Assembly (NCBI RefSeq): GCF_016909575.1
Contig: NZ_JAFBGA010000021.1
Location: 1-64,000 of the forward strand
Reading direction: 5' to 3'
DNA: 64,000 bases
Source of the DNA: Streptomyces sp. HB132
GTDB lineage: Bacteria > Actinomycetota > Actinomycetes > Streptomycetales > Streptomycetaceae
Shown here: positions 40,110 to 48,054 of the stretch, one piece after another
Layout: the number at the start of each line of letters is the position of its first letter
Position numbering within the stretch: the first letter of the stretch is position 1
Position numbers and translations under genes: made by a program
The notes under the pieces: generated by a model
What the model saw: only the letters and a program-made list of their open reading frames with translations
Databases searched by the model: none
What the model was told of the DNA's origin: nothing

Positions 40110-40883
40110 ATGTCAGGCAACACGACCACCCACGCCGGGCCGATCGTCGTCATCGAGTTCGGCAACGAGATACCTCAGCGCAGCTTCGACCCCGTCCTCC
40201 CGCCGGAACTGCACGCGCACCGCATCAGGATCGACCCGCTGCGGTACCCCGGACTGGCCGAGAAGGTCCCCGACCTGGCGGCACAGGCGCGGCACTGGGC
40301 AGCCGAGATCGCGGCGGCCGGCCCCCCACGGGCCGTGTTCGCCTACTGCACCGCCGCCGAACTCGCGACACTGCTCGTCGACGAACTGCCCGCGCCGGGC
40401 ACGCCGCTCGTCGTCTTCGACCCGGTGGTCCCCGACCCCGGAACGCCCCGGGAACTGCTGCTGGACCTCGCCCTGGGCATGGACGACACACTGGAGCCGT
40501 CGGAAGTGCCGGACATCACCGGCCTCCCGGCGTCCGACGCCCTGCGGCTGGCCAGTTCCTTCCTCCGTTCCCTCGTCACCCGGGCCGCACCCGACCTGGA
40601 CGACGAGATCGCCGACGAACTGACGGAGGGCCAGCGGGCCTGGCTCGGCTTCACGCTGTCCGCCGCGGCCGAGCGCACCACCCTTCCGCAGCTGGGTCGC
40701 GTCGTCCTCAGCAGGGACTCCGAATGGGCGGAGGCCGACGCGCACTCGGTGCACCGGACGGGGCTGAACGTGCAGGAACTGTTCGGGACACCGGCGGTGA
40801 CACCTCTGGTGGCGGAATTCCTCTCGGCTCCCGAGGCCGGAGAAATTCAGGGGGAGGAAGAGCCGTGCAGTCGCAATTCGTAG
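40110..40883 (+). CDS. Thioesterase-like protein with cysteine at the nucleophile elbow
   Basis: A 257-residue protein with weak resemblance to NRPS thioesterases. It has an N-terminal beta strand (PIVVIEFG), a helix, and a strand-turn-helix FAYCTAAELATLL where a GxSxG elbow would sit. Cys80 occupies the nucleophile position and both flanking glycines are lost. PLVVFDP matches the strand that usually carries the acidic residue. It starts four bases after the A-PCP stop and overlaps the PCP-TE gene by 19 bases. It could be an inactive TE homologue, a chaperone for the split module or an unusual acyltransferase. The family is not firmly recognised. Confidence 0.6.
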   Translation: MSGNTTTHAGPIVVIEFGNEIPQRSFDPVLPPELHAHRIRIDPLRYPGLAEKVPDLAAQARHWAAEIAAAGPPRAVFAYCTAAELATLLVDELPAPGTPLVVFDPVVPDPGTPRELLLDLALGMDDTLEPSEVPDITGLPASDALRLASSFLRSLVTRAAPDLDDEIADELTEGQRAWLGFTLSAAAERTTLPQLGRVVLSRDSEWAEADAHSVHRTGLNVQELFGTPAVTPLVAEFLSAPEAGEIQGEEEPCSRNS

Positions 40884-41920
40884 AACGAGACGCCACCGAG
40901 GCCGTCGTCGCCGCCCAGTGGTCGCGGGTGCTGGGCCGGCCGCCCGCGTCCCTGGACACGGACTTCTTCGGCTCGGGTGGGTCCTCCCTGCTGGCAGCGA
41001 AGCTGGTCTCCGCGCTGCGGGGCGCCCTCGGCACCCGGATCCCCCTGCAGACGCTGTTCGAGGCCTCGACGTTCGGGGGTCTCAGCGCCCGGATCAGGAA
41101 CGACACCCCGGGATCCGGTGGCCGGCTGCTGACCCTCAACCCCAAGGGCACCGGCGCGACTCTGCTCCTGGTGCCGGCGGCCAGCGGTGGGGTCATCGGG
41201 CTCCACCGGTTCGGCGGCGACCCGATCGACCGTCCGGTGCTCGGCCTCCAGGCCCGGGGCCTCGACCCGGCTGAGGGCGAACCCTGCCGGACCCGGGCGG
41301 AGATCGTCGACGACTTCATCGGCGTCCTGGAGAAGGCGGACGCGCCGCGCAGCCTGCACCTGGCCGGATACTGCGTGGGAGGCATCCTCGCCTACGAACT
41401 GGCCGCCGGGCTCCGCCTGCGGGGCTGGGACGTGCGGTCCGTCATCCTGCTCAACACCTCGCTGTACTGCCCGCCGCTGTCCGTGAGCGACGCCGCCCGG
41501 GAGAAGCTCGTGTCCGTCGCGGGGGAGGCGGGCATGGTCATCCCCGAGGGTGAGGAGCCGGACGCGGCAGCGGTGTTCCGGGCGGTGAGCTCGATGGGAC
41601 CCGACCCCATCGAGACCGACTTCGCCGAATTCGAGGCCGGCTTGCGGGTCTTCGGCTCCGTGGGGTCCGCGGTGTCCGGCTACGTGCCCGAGCCGGGCGA
41701 CTTCGCCGTGCGCCTGTTCTCGACGGATGACAGGGACGATCCGTCGGACATCGAGCGCACCACGCACCCGGTCACCGACTGGCCGGACCTGGGGCTCGCC
41801 GATTACCAGCAGCACCACGTGCCCGTCGACCATTTCGAGATGATCGTGCACGAGCCGACCCTCAAGGCCGTCGAGAACGCCATGAAAGACATCGACGACG
41901 GCCGAGAGGATCGGAGCTGA
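40865..41920 (+). CDS. PCP-thioesterase didomain with cysteine nucleophile
   Basis: A 351-residue terminal NRPS fragment. The GTG at 40865 has GGAGGAAG just upstream. Residues 8-75 are a PCP (Ser41 in GSGGSSLLAAK). Residues about 100-345 are a type I thioesterase with GYCVGG, so Cys170 replaces the usual serine, and a candidate catalytic His323 in VDHFEM. Cysteine thioesterases occur at the ends of several NRPSs, including ones that make strained beta-lactone or beta-lactam rings, but also in ordinary lines. It has no C or A domain and should be charged by the free A domain at 31017 and acylated by the free C domain at 32623. It closes the right-arm operon. Confidence 0.9.
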   Translation: MQSQFVERDATEAVVAAQWSRVLGRPPASLDTDFFGSGGSSLLAAKLVSALRGALGTRIPLQTLFEASTFGGLSARIRNDTPGSGGRLLTLNPKGTGATLLLVPAASGGVIGLHRFGGDPIDRPVLGLQARGLDPAEGEPCRTRAEIVDDFIGVLEKADAPRSLHLAGYCVGGILAYELAAGLRLRGWDVRSVILLNTSLYCPPLSVSDAAREKLVSVAGEAGMVIPEGEEPDAAAVFRAVSSMGPDPIETDFAEFEAGLRVFGSVGSAVSGYVPEPGDFAVRLFSTDDRDDPSDIERTTHPVTDWPDLGLADYQQHHVPVDHFEMIVHEPTLKAVENAMKDIDDGREDRS

Positions 41921-41931
41921 CCGCGCGAGGA

Positions 41932-42711
41932 CTACCGGCCGGACGACTGACCGGATCCGGCGATACGATTCGCTATCTCCTCGAGAAGCTGTTTCCTGGA
42001 CTCATGCAGGAAGAAGTGGTCTCCGGGCAGGACCACCGCGTCGAGTTCACCCTCGACCAACTCTGACCACTGCTGGAGATGGTCCATTCCGACGGCCGGG
42101 TCGCTCGTGCCGCCGAATACCGTGACCGGTGCGCCCGGAGGCTTCTGCGGCAGAAAGGAGTAACGCGAGAGCATCGCATAGTCCGCGCGCACCGCAGGAA
42201 GCAGGATCCGCATGAAGTCGGCACTCCGGAGAATCTCCTCCGGAGTGCCGTTCATTCGCCTCAGTTCCTCGATCAGTTCCGCTTCGGGAAGCGTGTGCAG
42301 GTCCCGCCGTCCGTCGTGAACGGCCGGCAGCGCACGGATTCCCGAAAGGAACATATGGACCGGTTCGACATCGTGGTCCTCGCGCAGGACACGGGCCGCC
42401 TCCCAGCAGACGATCGCCCCGAGGCTGTGTCCGAACAGGGCGAAGGGCTCCTTCGAGTATTCCAGCAGAGCCGGGACGACGGCGTCCAGGGCCGCTTCCA
42501 GGGTGTCGACCGGATCCTCGAACAACCGCTCCTCACGGCCCGGCGGCTGAATGGCGTGGACGTCGATCTCGTCCGGCAGCAGATCGGCCCAGCCGCGGAA
42601 TGAAGAAGCGCCGCCGCCGGCGTAGGGGAAACAGAACAGCCTTATGCCCCCCGGCGGGTCGGTCTTCGACAGTCGTTGGACCCAGGGCTGCGTGGGCGGA
42701 ATTCCGTGCAT
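41932..42711 (-). CDS. Type II thioesterase (editing), right arm
   Basis: A 259-residue TEII-family hydrolase. The ATG at 42711 has GAGGA upstream; longer in-frame versions extend into low-complexity sequence. It shows FCFPYAGGGASSF, the nucleophile FGHSLGA, an aspartate in the GTSDPAV loop and the catalytic histidine in PGDHFFLH. It is read leftward, converging on the PCP-TE gene 11 bases away. It is a second, independent TEII next to the peptide-forming genes, in addition to the one at 15298, which fits two assembly lines each having an editing enzyme. Confidence 0.93.
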   Translation of the reverse strand: MHGIPPTQPWVQRLSKTDPPGGIRLFCFPYAGGGASSFRGWADLLPDEIDVHAIQPPGREERLFEDPVDTLEAALDAVVPALLEYSKEPFALFGHSLGAIVCWEAARVLREDHDVEPVHMFLSGIRALPAVHDGRRDLHTLPEAELIEELRRMNGTPEEILRSADFMRILLPAVRADYAMLSRYSFLPQKPPGAPVTVFGGTSDPAVGMDHLQQWSELVEGELDAVVLPGDHFFLHESRKQLLEEIANRIAGSGQSSGR

Positions 42712-43402
42712 GTGCGTCCTCGTCTTCGTTTCCGGTCCAACTCGTCGGCCAGAACAGCCTGCCACAGTGCCGCCTGCGGGGCGAGCTTCCACAGCGAATT
42801 CCATGCTGCTTCACCGGGTGTCGCGTTCGTCACGGTGAATGCATTGTGGCCGGTGCAGACCTGAGTCGGTGTCACCGCGGGTCCGCACGGGATACGACCC
42901 CGGGAGACGGGTCGTCGAGCCGCATTGATTTCCCGCACCCTCGGTATTCCCGGGCGCAGTCCCGGGTGATCGGGTGCGGTGCGGGGCGATGTACGTCGAG
43001 GGGGCCGACACTTCCCTGACGGGTTCCCCGGAGAACGTGCGCTGCGACTGTCGCGTCGTCGAGCCAGCCGCTGCGCGACGCGGCCGCCCCGGCGGCGTCG
43101 AGTGACCGAGCCCGACGGCTGGTGCCGTTCTCGCGGCTGTCCGTGGGCGTCTCTCAGCAGCGTGCCGCGCGGACGCACGTCCACTCGGTCGGCGGACGAC
43201 GATCCCGCGCGTCCGCATCCGCCGCCACCGCTGTTCGGACTGCGGGCAGGGGACGTCGTGGCCGTGGCCGCCGCGCTGGGGTGAAGTGTCGCCGAACGCC
43301 GCGAGCGTGCTCGCGTTCCCGGCGGGAAGGGGATCCGTCGGGCGGACGCCCGCTCGCCGTGCTTGCATCACCGAGCGACCCGGGTGAACTGACCGCGTTC
43401 CC
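42712..43402. other. Intergenic region upstream of the right-arm type II thioesterase
   Basis: About 690 bp between the thioesterase and the acetyltransferase, both read leftward. It should contain the thioesterase promoter. Open frames here are arginine-rich and have no ribosome sites or recognisable motifs. I see no gene or repeat. Confidence 0.4.
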
Positions 43403-43903
43403 TCAGCTGATGGTCAGGTCCTTGACCAACACCCGTCTCGTGCTCGTGCCATCAGGCAGGAGATCACCCGGCACGCCGGTGTCCGTGAACCCGTGGCGCT
43501 CGTAGAGGGCGGCAGCCCTCTTGTTGTCCGGCATCACGGACAAGCGCAGAGACTTGGCACCCCGCTCGGCAGCCCACCGTGCGACGTCCCGGATCAGGCA
43601 GTCGCCGACCCCCCTGCCCCGGACCGTGGGACTGACCCACATCGAGATCAGTTCAACGCTGTCCTCTGCCTGCTCGACCGGAACGCCACTGGCCATCCCC
43701 GCAGGACGACCGTCGACCACCGCAATGGCATGGTGTGCACCGGGGATCTCCAGACGGGAACGCCAGCGACCTTCGTGATCGCCAGGGCCCTGCCACTGGG
43801 CAAGCGTCGAACCGAACGCATAAGGCGCCTCCGCCAGGGCCGCCTGCCGCAGTTCTCGCCAGATCGGCCAGTCGTCTGGTTCCAGAGTGCGTACTTCAAG
43901 CAT
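43403..43903 (-). CDS. GNAT-family N-acetyltransferase
   Basis: A 166-residue acetyl-CoA-dependent acyltransferase. The ATG at 43903 begins MLEVRTLEPDDW, the usual GNAT opening. The acetyl-CoA loop is VSPTVRGRGVGDCLI, and the C-terminal helix-strand reads NKRAAALYERHGF. The product ends KDLTIS. It stands alone between non-coding stretches at the cluster edge. It could acetylate the product for self-protection or be unrelated. Nothing in the sequence fixes the substrate. Confidence 0.88.
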   Translation of the reverse strand: MLEVRTLEPDDWPIWRELRQAALAEAPYAFGSTLAQWQGPGDHEGRWRSRLEIPGAHHAIAVVDGRPAGMASGVPVEQAEDSVELISMWVSPTVRGRGVGDCLIRDVARWAAERGAKSLRLSVMPDNKRAAALYERHGFTDTGVPGDLLPDGTSTRRVLVKDLTIS

Positions 43904-44937
43904 GACGCAGACCCTGCCCCGCTTACGAAGCAACGGCAACGGGATAACGTCCGATCTTCGTGCCACACCGGTGAAGGTGTCACTTCGCCGTTCATGCCGG
44001 CGATGCGCCGTACCCCATGCCGCCGACGCATCCAGCGAAAGACGCCCGCGGGCACCGAGGTCGGGTCGGTGATCCGTTCTACGGCATCCGCAGCGCGCTG
44101 CGCACCCGCCCTCGACCCGCTCGGCAGGACGCTGACGCGACGTGCCGCAGACATTCTCGCCGAACTCCGACCGAAAGGGCACGTCCAGCGGCCTGACCGA
44201 GGCAGTCAACGGCCGACTCGGACACCTCCGTGGCATCGCCCCCGGCTTCCGTGATCCGGCCGGCCATATCTCCCGGAGCCCGCTCGGCACCGACGGCTTC
44301 AGGCGCCGACCATGCTCTCTGTGATGCGCCCGTTTCGGGCTCTCCGCCTTCGTTTTCGGGAGCTCACCGGGAGCGGGGGCCGGCAGCGTCGATGAAATGC
44401 CGCCGGACCGCACGTGTGCGTCGAGCCGTCGAACGACGCGATCGGGCGACGGTCCGGCCGAGGGCGCTGCCATCCGACCGGAGAGGCAAGACATTCACGT
44501 CGAATTGTCCAACAGTGGCCATGGCTGATCTCCTGTCGCCGTGCTCGGTCCAGGTTTCTCCGGTATGCACGGCCGTACATCCTGCCGTGGCGAGGGAAGT
44601 CATCTCCCGCACCGAACTGCCGAATGCCCCAAAAGCCTTCCCCCCGAGCCGGGCGGGCTGTCCAACTCGCCCTCGATGTCGGGTAAGTCGGCGTACGGAG
44701 TTGTGTGCGGAATGGGCGGCCGAGGGCAGTTCCGGGTTTCCTCCGAATCGCTTGCCGGTGCACTGCGGCTGACGTAGCGTGGCTCGGGCCGGGCGTGATC
44801 GCAAAGGGCCGGTGTTCGCTGATGGTTCGGCCGAATCCGCGCCGTCGGCAACGAGGTCGCTCCCGCTCCGGAAACCCCGCGCGAGAAGCGGCCTCGGGAC
44901 GGGTGGGTCGTAAGACCCACCGCACGGGGGAGCGCTG
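43904..44937. other. Gene-poor stretch between acetyltransferase and phosphopantetheinyl transferase
   Basis: About 1 kb without a convincing large gene. The only element with a good translation signal is a 52-codon ORF on the - strand (44522-44364). The divergent flanking genes should have promoters here. Other frames are arginine-rich and inconsistent in codon use. Confidence 0.4.
44364..44522 (-). CDS. Possible small protein, 52 aa, unknown
   Basis: The ATG at 44522 is preceded by AGGAGATCAGCC, a near-ideal ribosome site with six-base spacing. The product starts MATVGQFDVNVLPLRSDG and continues as a very Arg-rich tail ending GPRSR. The first 18 residues look like normal protein; the rest could be an out-of-frame continuation of a decayed gene. 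I do not recognise a family. Confidence 0.25.
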   Translation of the reverse strand: MATVGQFDVNVLPLRSDGSALGRTVARSRRSTARRTRAVRRHFIDAAGPRSR

Positions 44938-45591
44938 ATGATCGAAAAGCTGTTGCCGCCTTCGGTGGCCGTCGCCGAGACGTACGGCGACCCGCCCCAT
45001 GCTCCGTTCCTGCACGGGGAGCTGGAGGTCGTGAGCGGTGCCGTGGAGGGGCGAAGACGGGAGTTCGCCGCCGTCCGATGGTGTGCCCGCAGGGCGCTCG
45101 CGGATCTGGGTATCGGACCGGCGGCCATCCTCCCCGGTGAGCGCGGTAGCCCCGTGTGGCCGGATGGCGTCGTCGGCAGCATGACGCACTGCGACGGATA
45201 CCGGGGAGCCGCTGTCGGCCAAGTGCCCGGCGTGCTTGCGTTAGGGATCGACGCCGAGCCCCATCTGCCCCTGCCGGAAGGGGTGCTGAACATCACGGCG
45301 CTCCCTGCCGAGCAGCGGCGGATCACGGACATGGGGGGACTCGCTCCCGAGATCTGCTGGGACCGGCTGCTGTTCAGCATGAAGGAAGCCGTCTACAAGG
45401 CGTGGTTCCCGCTCACCCGCCGTTGGCTGGGTTTCGAACAGGCGGACATCACGATCGGCCACGACGGGACCTTCTCGGCCCACCTGCTCGCGGACGACCC
45501 CGCGGTCCCCTCCGACGGGTTCGCGGGCCGATGGCTCGTGGAGGAGGGGCTCATGGTCACCGCCGTCGCGGTCACGGCGCAGCGGCACTGA
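44938..45591 (+). CDS. 4'-phosphopantetheinyl transferase (EntD/Npt type)
   Basis: A 217-residue enzyme that transfers the phosphopantetheine arm of CoA to carrier-protein serines, converting the PKS and NRPS carriers here to holo form. Family motifs: GSMTHCDGYRGAA (CoA-binding), LGIDAEPH (Mg-binding Asp and Glu) and FSMKEAVYKAWFP (catalytic Glu/Lys). The ATG at 44938 has GGGGGAG upstream. A TTA codon at 45241-45243 encodes the leucine in VLALGIDAEP, making expression depend on the bldA leucyl-tRNA. Activation of the whole pathway could therefore be tied to development. Confidence 0.95.
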   Translation: MIEKLLPPSVAVAETYGDPPHAPFLHGELEVVSGAVEGRRREFAAVRWCARRALADLGIGPAAILPGERGSPVWPDGVVGSMTHCDGYRGAAVGQVPGVLALGIDAEPHLPLPEGVLNITALPAEQRRITDMGGLAPEICWDRLLFSMKEAVYKAWFPLTRRWLGFEQADITIGHDGTFSAHLLADDPAVPSDGFAGRWLVEEGLMVTAVAVTAQRH

Positions 45592-46081
45592 CGGCGGCGC
45601 GCCGGCGTACGGGCATTCACCGCGGGCCCGATGTCGGCATGGCCGCCCTGTTGGCGCCTCCGGCCGGACGCCGCTCGGTGACATTGCTCCTTCGATCCGA
45701 TTCGACGTATTCACTGGTGATTCAGGTCACTGATGGCTCCATTGATGATGTTCATGCCTGTGTAATAATCAGGGATCGAAAGGATTTATTCGGTGGCGAT
45801 GGGCCGACTTGGGGGGTGGGGGTGGTCGGATTTCCCTTTCGGGCCACGACTCCGAATTTCTGTGTACCGGGGTCCGGTGGCCGCTGTGCGGCGTGGAAAG
45901 CCAACAGGTTCGGCCGCGTGAGCTTGCAATATCCTGCGGATCCTGTTCGCGCCGGCCGCATTGGGTGCCGAGCGGCCTTGCACGCCGGGGCTTCAGGCGT
46001 TGTGGGCCTGAGGGTCTTATCTCCTTCTTCTCGAGCGAACCTGCAGTGTGTGGTGGCGGAAAGCGGTACAGGGATTTTCCA
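45592..46081. promoter_or_regulatory. AT-richer intergenic region with candidate promoter
   Basis: About 490 bp between the phosphopantetheinyl transferase and the HTH gene. It is less GC-rich than its surroundings around 45690-45800. TTGATG (45742-45747) and AATAAT (45764-45769) are spaced 16 bases apart and resemble a sigma70-type promoter reading rightward, with a leader of about 300 bases to the HTH gene. The region could mark the edge of the biosynthetic island. Confidence 0.4.
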
Positions 46082-46906
46082 ATGGTGACGACGGGAATCG
46101 ATGTGTCGAGTGAAGTGCAGCGGGGCGAGCGATGTCGAAATTGCGATGATGACGTCGCCAGGATGCGGCAGGCCGGCCAGGACCGGCTGCGCGTGTGCGG
46201 AAAGTGTTTCGATCAGTTCAGGCAGGATCTGAAAGCCCTTCCGCGACTCTATCGCCAGTGCGAGGAAATGCTGACTGTATCGCCACAGAAGGGCGAAAAG
46301 GTATCTCACCAGCTGGGTCGCGGAATTTCACTCAATTCCCGAGCCGTGGACGCCCGTGATTCCCTCCGGGTATGTCTGCTCGCCTGGTCCGACCTGGTCG
46401 CCGCCGAGCGGGCCTGCGCCGCCCCCGACCGGTCGGTCGACGCGATGGCGGCCTTTCTCCACGGCCATGCCCGGTGGCTCTGCGCACACACGGCAGCAGG
46501 CGACGTCGTCGCCGAGATCACCGAGACGACAGCCACTGCGAGACGGGCCGCCTATCCGAGCCGCACCCGCAAGTTCAGGGTCGGCTCGTGCGTCGAGCCG
46601 CAGTGCGGCGGCTCCCTGGTCGCCGTGATCCAGCCCCATGAGCAACTCCTGCCGAGCGAACTGCGCTGCGACATCGCTCCCGAGCACACCTGGCCCGCGC
46701 ACCGCTGGCGTGAACTGGACCGGCGGGTGAGCCGGCAGAACGCCTCGGGCGGCGAGCGGTGGCTCACCGTCGTGGAGGTCTCCAAGCTGTGGGGGCTGTC
46801 CACCAGCAACGTCTACCGCCTGGCGTCGGTGAACAGCTGGCGGCGGCGTGCGAACGGCCGCCGCGTCTACTACTACGAGGCCGACGTGCTCCAGTCGGTG
46901 GGGTGA
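46082..46906 (+). CDS. HTH protein with N-terminal zinc ribbon, unknown role
   Basis: A 274-residue protein. CRNC near residue 18 and CGKC near residue 39 form a putative Cys4 zinc ribbon. The middle is helical. The last ~60 residues are an excisionase/MerR-like winged HTH (LTVVEVSKLWGLSTSNVYRLAS, followed by RVYYYEADVLQS). Similar proteins are common in actinomycete chromosomes and mobile elements. The ATG at 46082 has a poor ribosome site; a GTG at 46102 is not in the same frame, so 46082 is kept. It may be a DNA-binding regulator, but nothing ties it to the cluster beyond proximity. Confidence 0.65.
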   Translation: MVTTGIDVSSEVQRGERCRNCDDDVARMRQAGQDRLRVCGKCFDQFRQDLKALPRLYRQCEEMLTVSPQKGEKVSHQLGRGISLNSRAVDARDSLRVCLLAWSDLVAAERACAAPDRSVDAMAAFLHGHARWLCAHTAAGDVVAEITETTATARRAAYPSRTRKFRVGSCVEPQCGGSLVAVIQPHEQLLPSELRCDIAPEHTWPAHRWRELDRRVSRQNASGGERWLTVVEVSKLWGLSTSNVYRLASVNSWRRRANGRRVYYYEADVLQSVG

Positions 46907-47205
46907 CGAAGCGCCGTCGAGGCGGGGGACAGGGCCGGTCGGCGCATGACCTCAGGTCGGACGGCGGGGAGTCCGGGAACCGGCGCGTTCCTGCCCCCGC
47001 CGCCGGGCGCCCCTGAACCGGTCCGCGTTCCCGTCCCTGCGGGGCGCCCCTGAACCACCCGTCACCCGAGGGCGGTTCAGGCACCGCTCCGCAGTGCGCA
47101 CCGTTGGGCTGTCGCCTGAAACCGTTCCGGCCGTTTCCGGGCACAGGCCCCCCGTGTCGGCAGGAGGCAGGCCGCCTGCCCGTTCCCGGCCGCCCCGACG
47201 GATGC
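46907..47205. other. Intergenic region with repeat and hairpin between convergent genes
   Basis: About 300 bp between the HTH gene and the DUF5709 gene, which converge. A 15-bp direct repeat GGGCGCCCCTGAACC occurs at 47005-47019 and 47042-47056, and the second copy forms one arm of a hairpin (47049-47081). Confidence 0.5.
47049..47081. terminator. Hairpin between HTH and DUF5709 genes
   Basis: CCTGAACC pairs with GGTTCAGG, with an inner CCC/GGG pair and a loop of about nine bases. It lies between convergent genes and probably terminates one or both. Confidence 0.5.
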
Positions 47206-47667
47206 TCAGGGCCCTTCGTCGTCCTGGATGTGCACCGCCGCCTCCTCGGCGGACGCCGCGCCTCCGTCGATGCCGACGTCGCGGCCGAGCACCCTGTTGT
47301 TGCGTACGGCCCCCGGTTCCTCGTCGGCGGCGGCGACGCGTCCGGCGCGCTCGTCCCCGGCGTCGTCCTCCTCGGGGCCGTTGTCCTCGGGTTCGTCGTC
47401 GGCCCGGCCCTCCAGGACCGGGTCCTCCTCGGGCACCTCCTGCGCGAGGCGCCGGTCGAGCGACTCACCCTCCCGCTGCTCCTCACCGGTGGTGCCGTAC
47501 TTCGACACGCCGAGGGGCTTCTCCGGCGGGGAGTAACCCGTGTCCAGCATGTCGTCGAGGTCGGGCTCGTCGATCACGTTCTCCGGGTCGAGGTCGTCCG
47601 TCGGCCGGTTGTCCGCGTCGGACCCGTCCGGCTGGTAGACGTCGTCACCGCGTCCTGCTTCCGTCAT
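47206..47667 (-). CDS. DUF5709 family protein
   Basis: A 153-residue acidic protein typical of Streptomyces. The ATG at 47667 has AAGGAG upstream with about seven-base spacing. Characteristic stretches are DDVYQPDG, DPENVIDEPDLDDMLDTGYSPPE, and KPLGVSKYGTT followed by ESLDRRLAQE. The C-terminal third is rich in Glu, Asp and Ala. There is no signal peptide or membrane span. The biochemical function is unknown. Confidence 0.85.
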   Translation of the reverse strand: MTEAGRGDDVYQPDGSDADNRPTDDLDPENVIDEPDLDDMLDTGYSPPEKPLGVSKYGTTGEEQREGESLDRRLAQEVPEEDPVLEGRADDEPEDNGPEEDDAGDERAGRVAAADEEPGAVRNNRVLGRDVGIDGGAASAEEAAVHIQDDEGP

Positions 47668-48054
47668 CGGGCCGCTCCTTCCCTTGAGGTGTGCCGTACC
47701 CGCCGCCGCCCTGCGCGGGCCGTGCGGCGTCGTTGCTCTCCTGCCCACGTACACGCGTCTCAGTGATGCGGTTTCCCGACGGACGCTCGCCCCTGTGGGC
47801 ACACGCGGTACGGCTGCCGGGCTGAGGGGAAGTCCTGGTCAGGCCCATTCCGGTCGGCCCCGGCAGCTTATGACCGATCCCCGGCCGCTGCGACCGGGGC
47901 GGGCCGCCGACCGGCAGCGGAGGGCGGTCGTGGGAAAAGCGGGACAGTGCCGGACCGCAGGTCTGGAGCGCCGTGGAGAGGGAAGACGGCGAAACGCCGG
48001 GGTGAGACCCGGTCTCACTCGCAGCCCCAAGGGCATCGAAACGACGGGAAAGCC
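47668..48054. other. Divergent promoter region, DUF5709 and PAP2-DGK genes
   Basis: About 390 bp between divergent genes; both promoters should be here. I could not identify a convincing -35/-10 pair or a repeat. Confidence 0.35.

Noticed and set aside
45809-46081. Extension of the HTH protein to an upstream GTG
   Set aside because: The extra sequence lacks actinobacterial codon preference and protein-like composition and falls in the AT-richer intergenic region.
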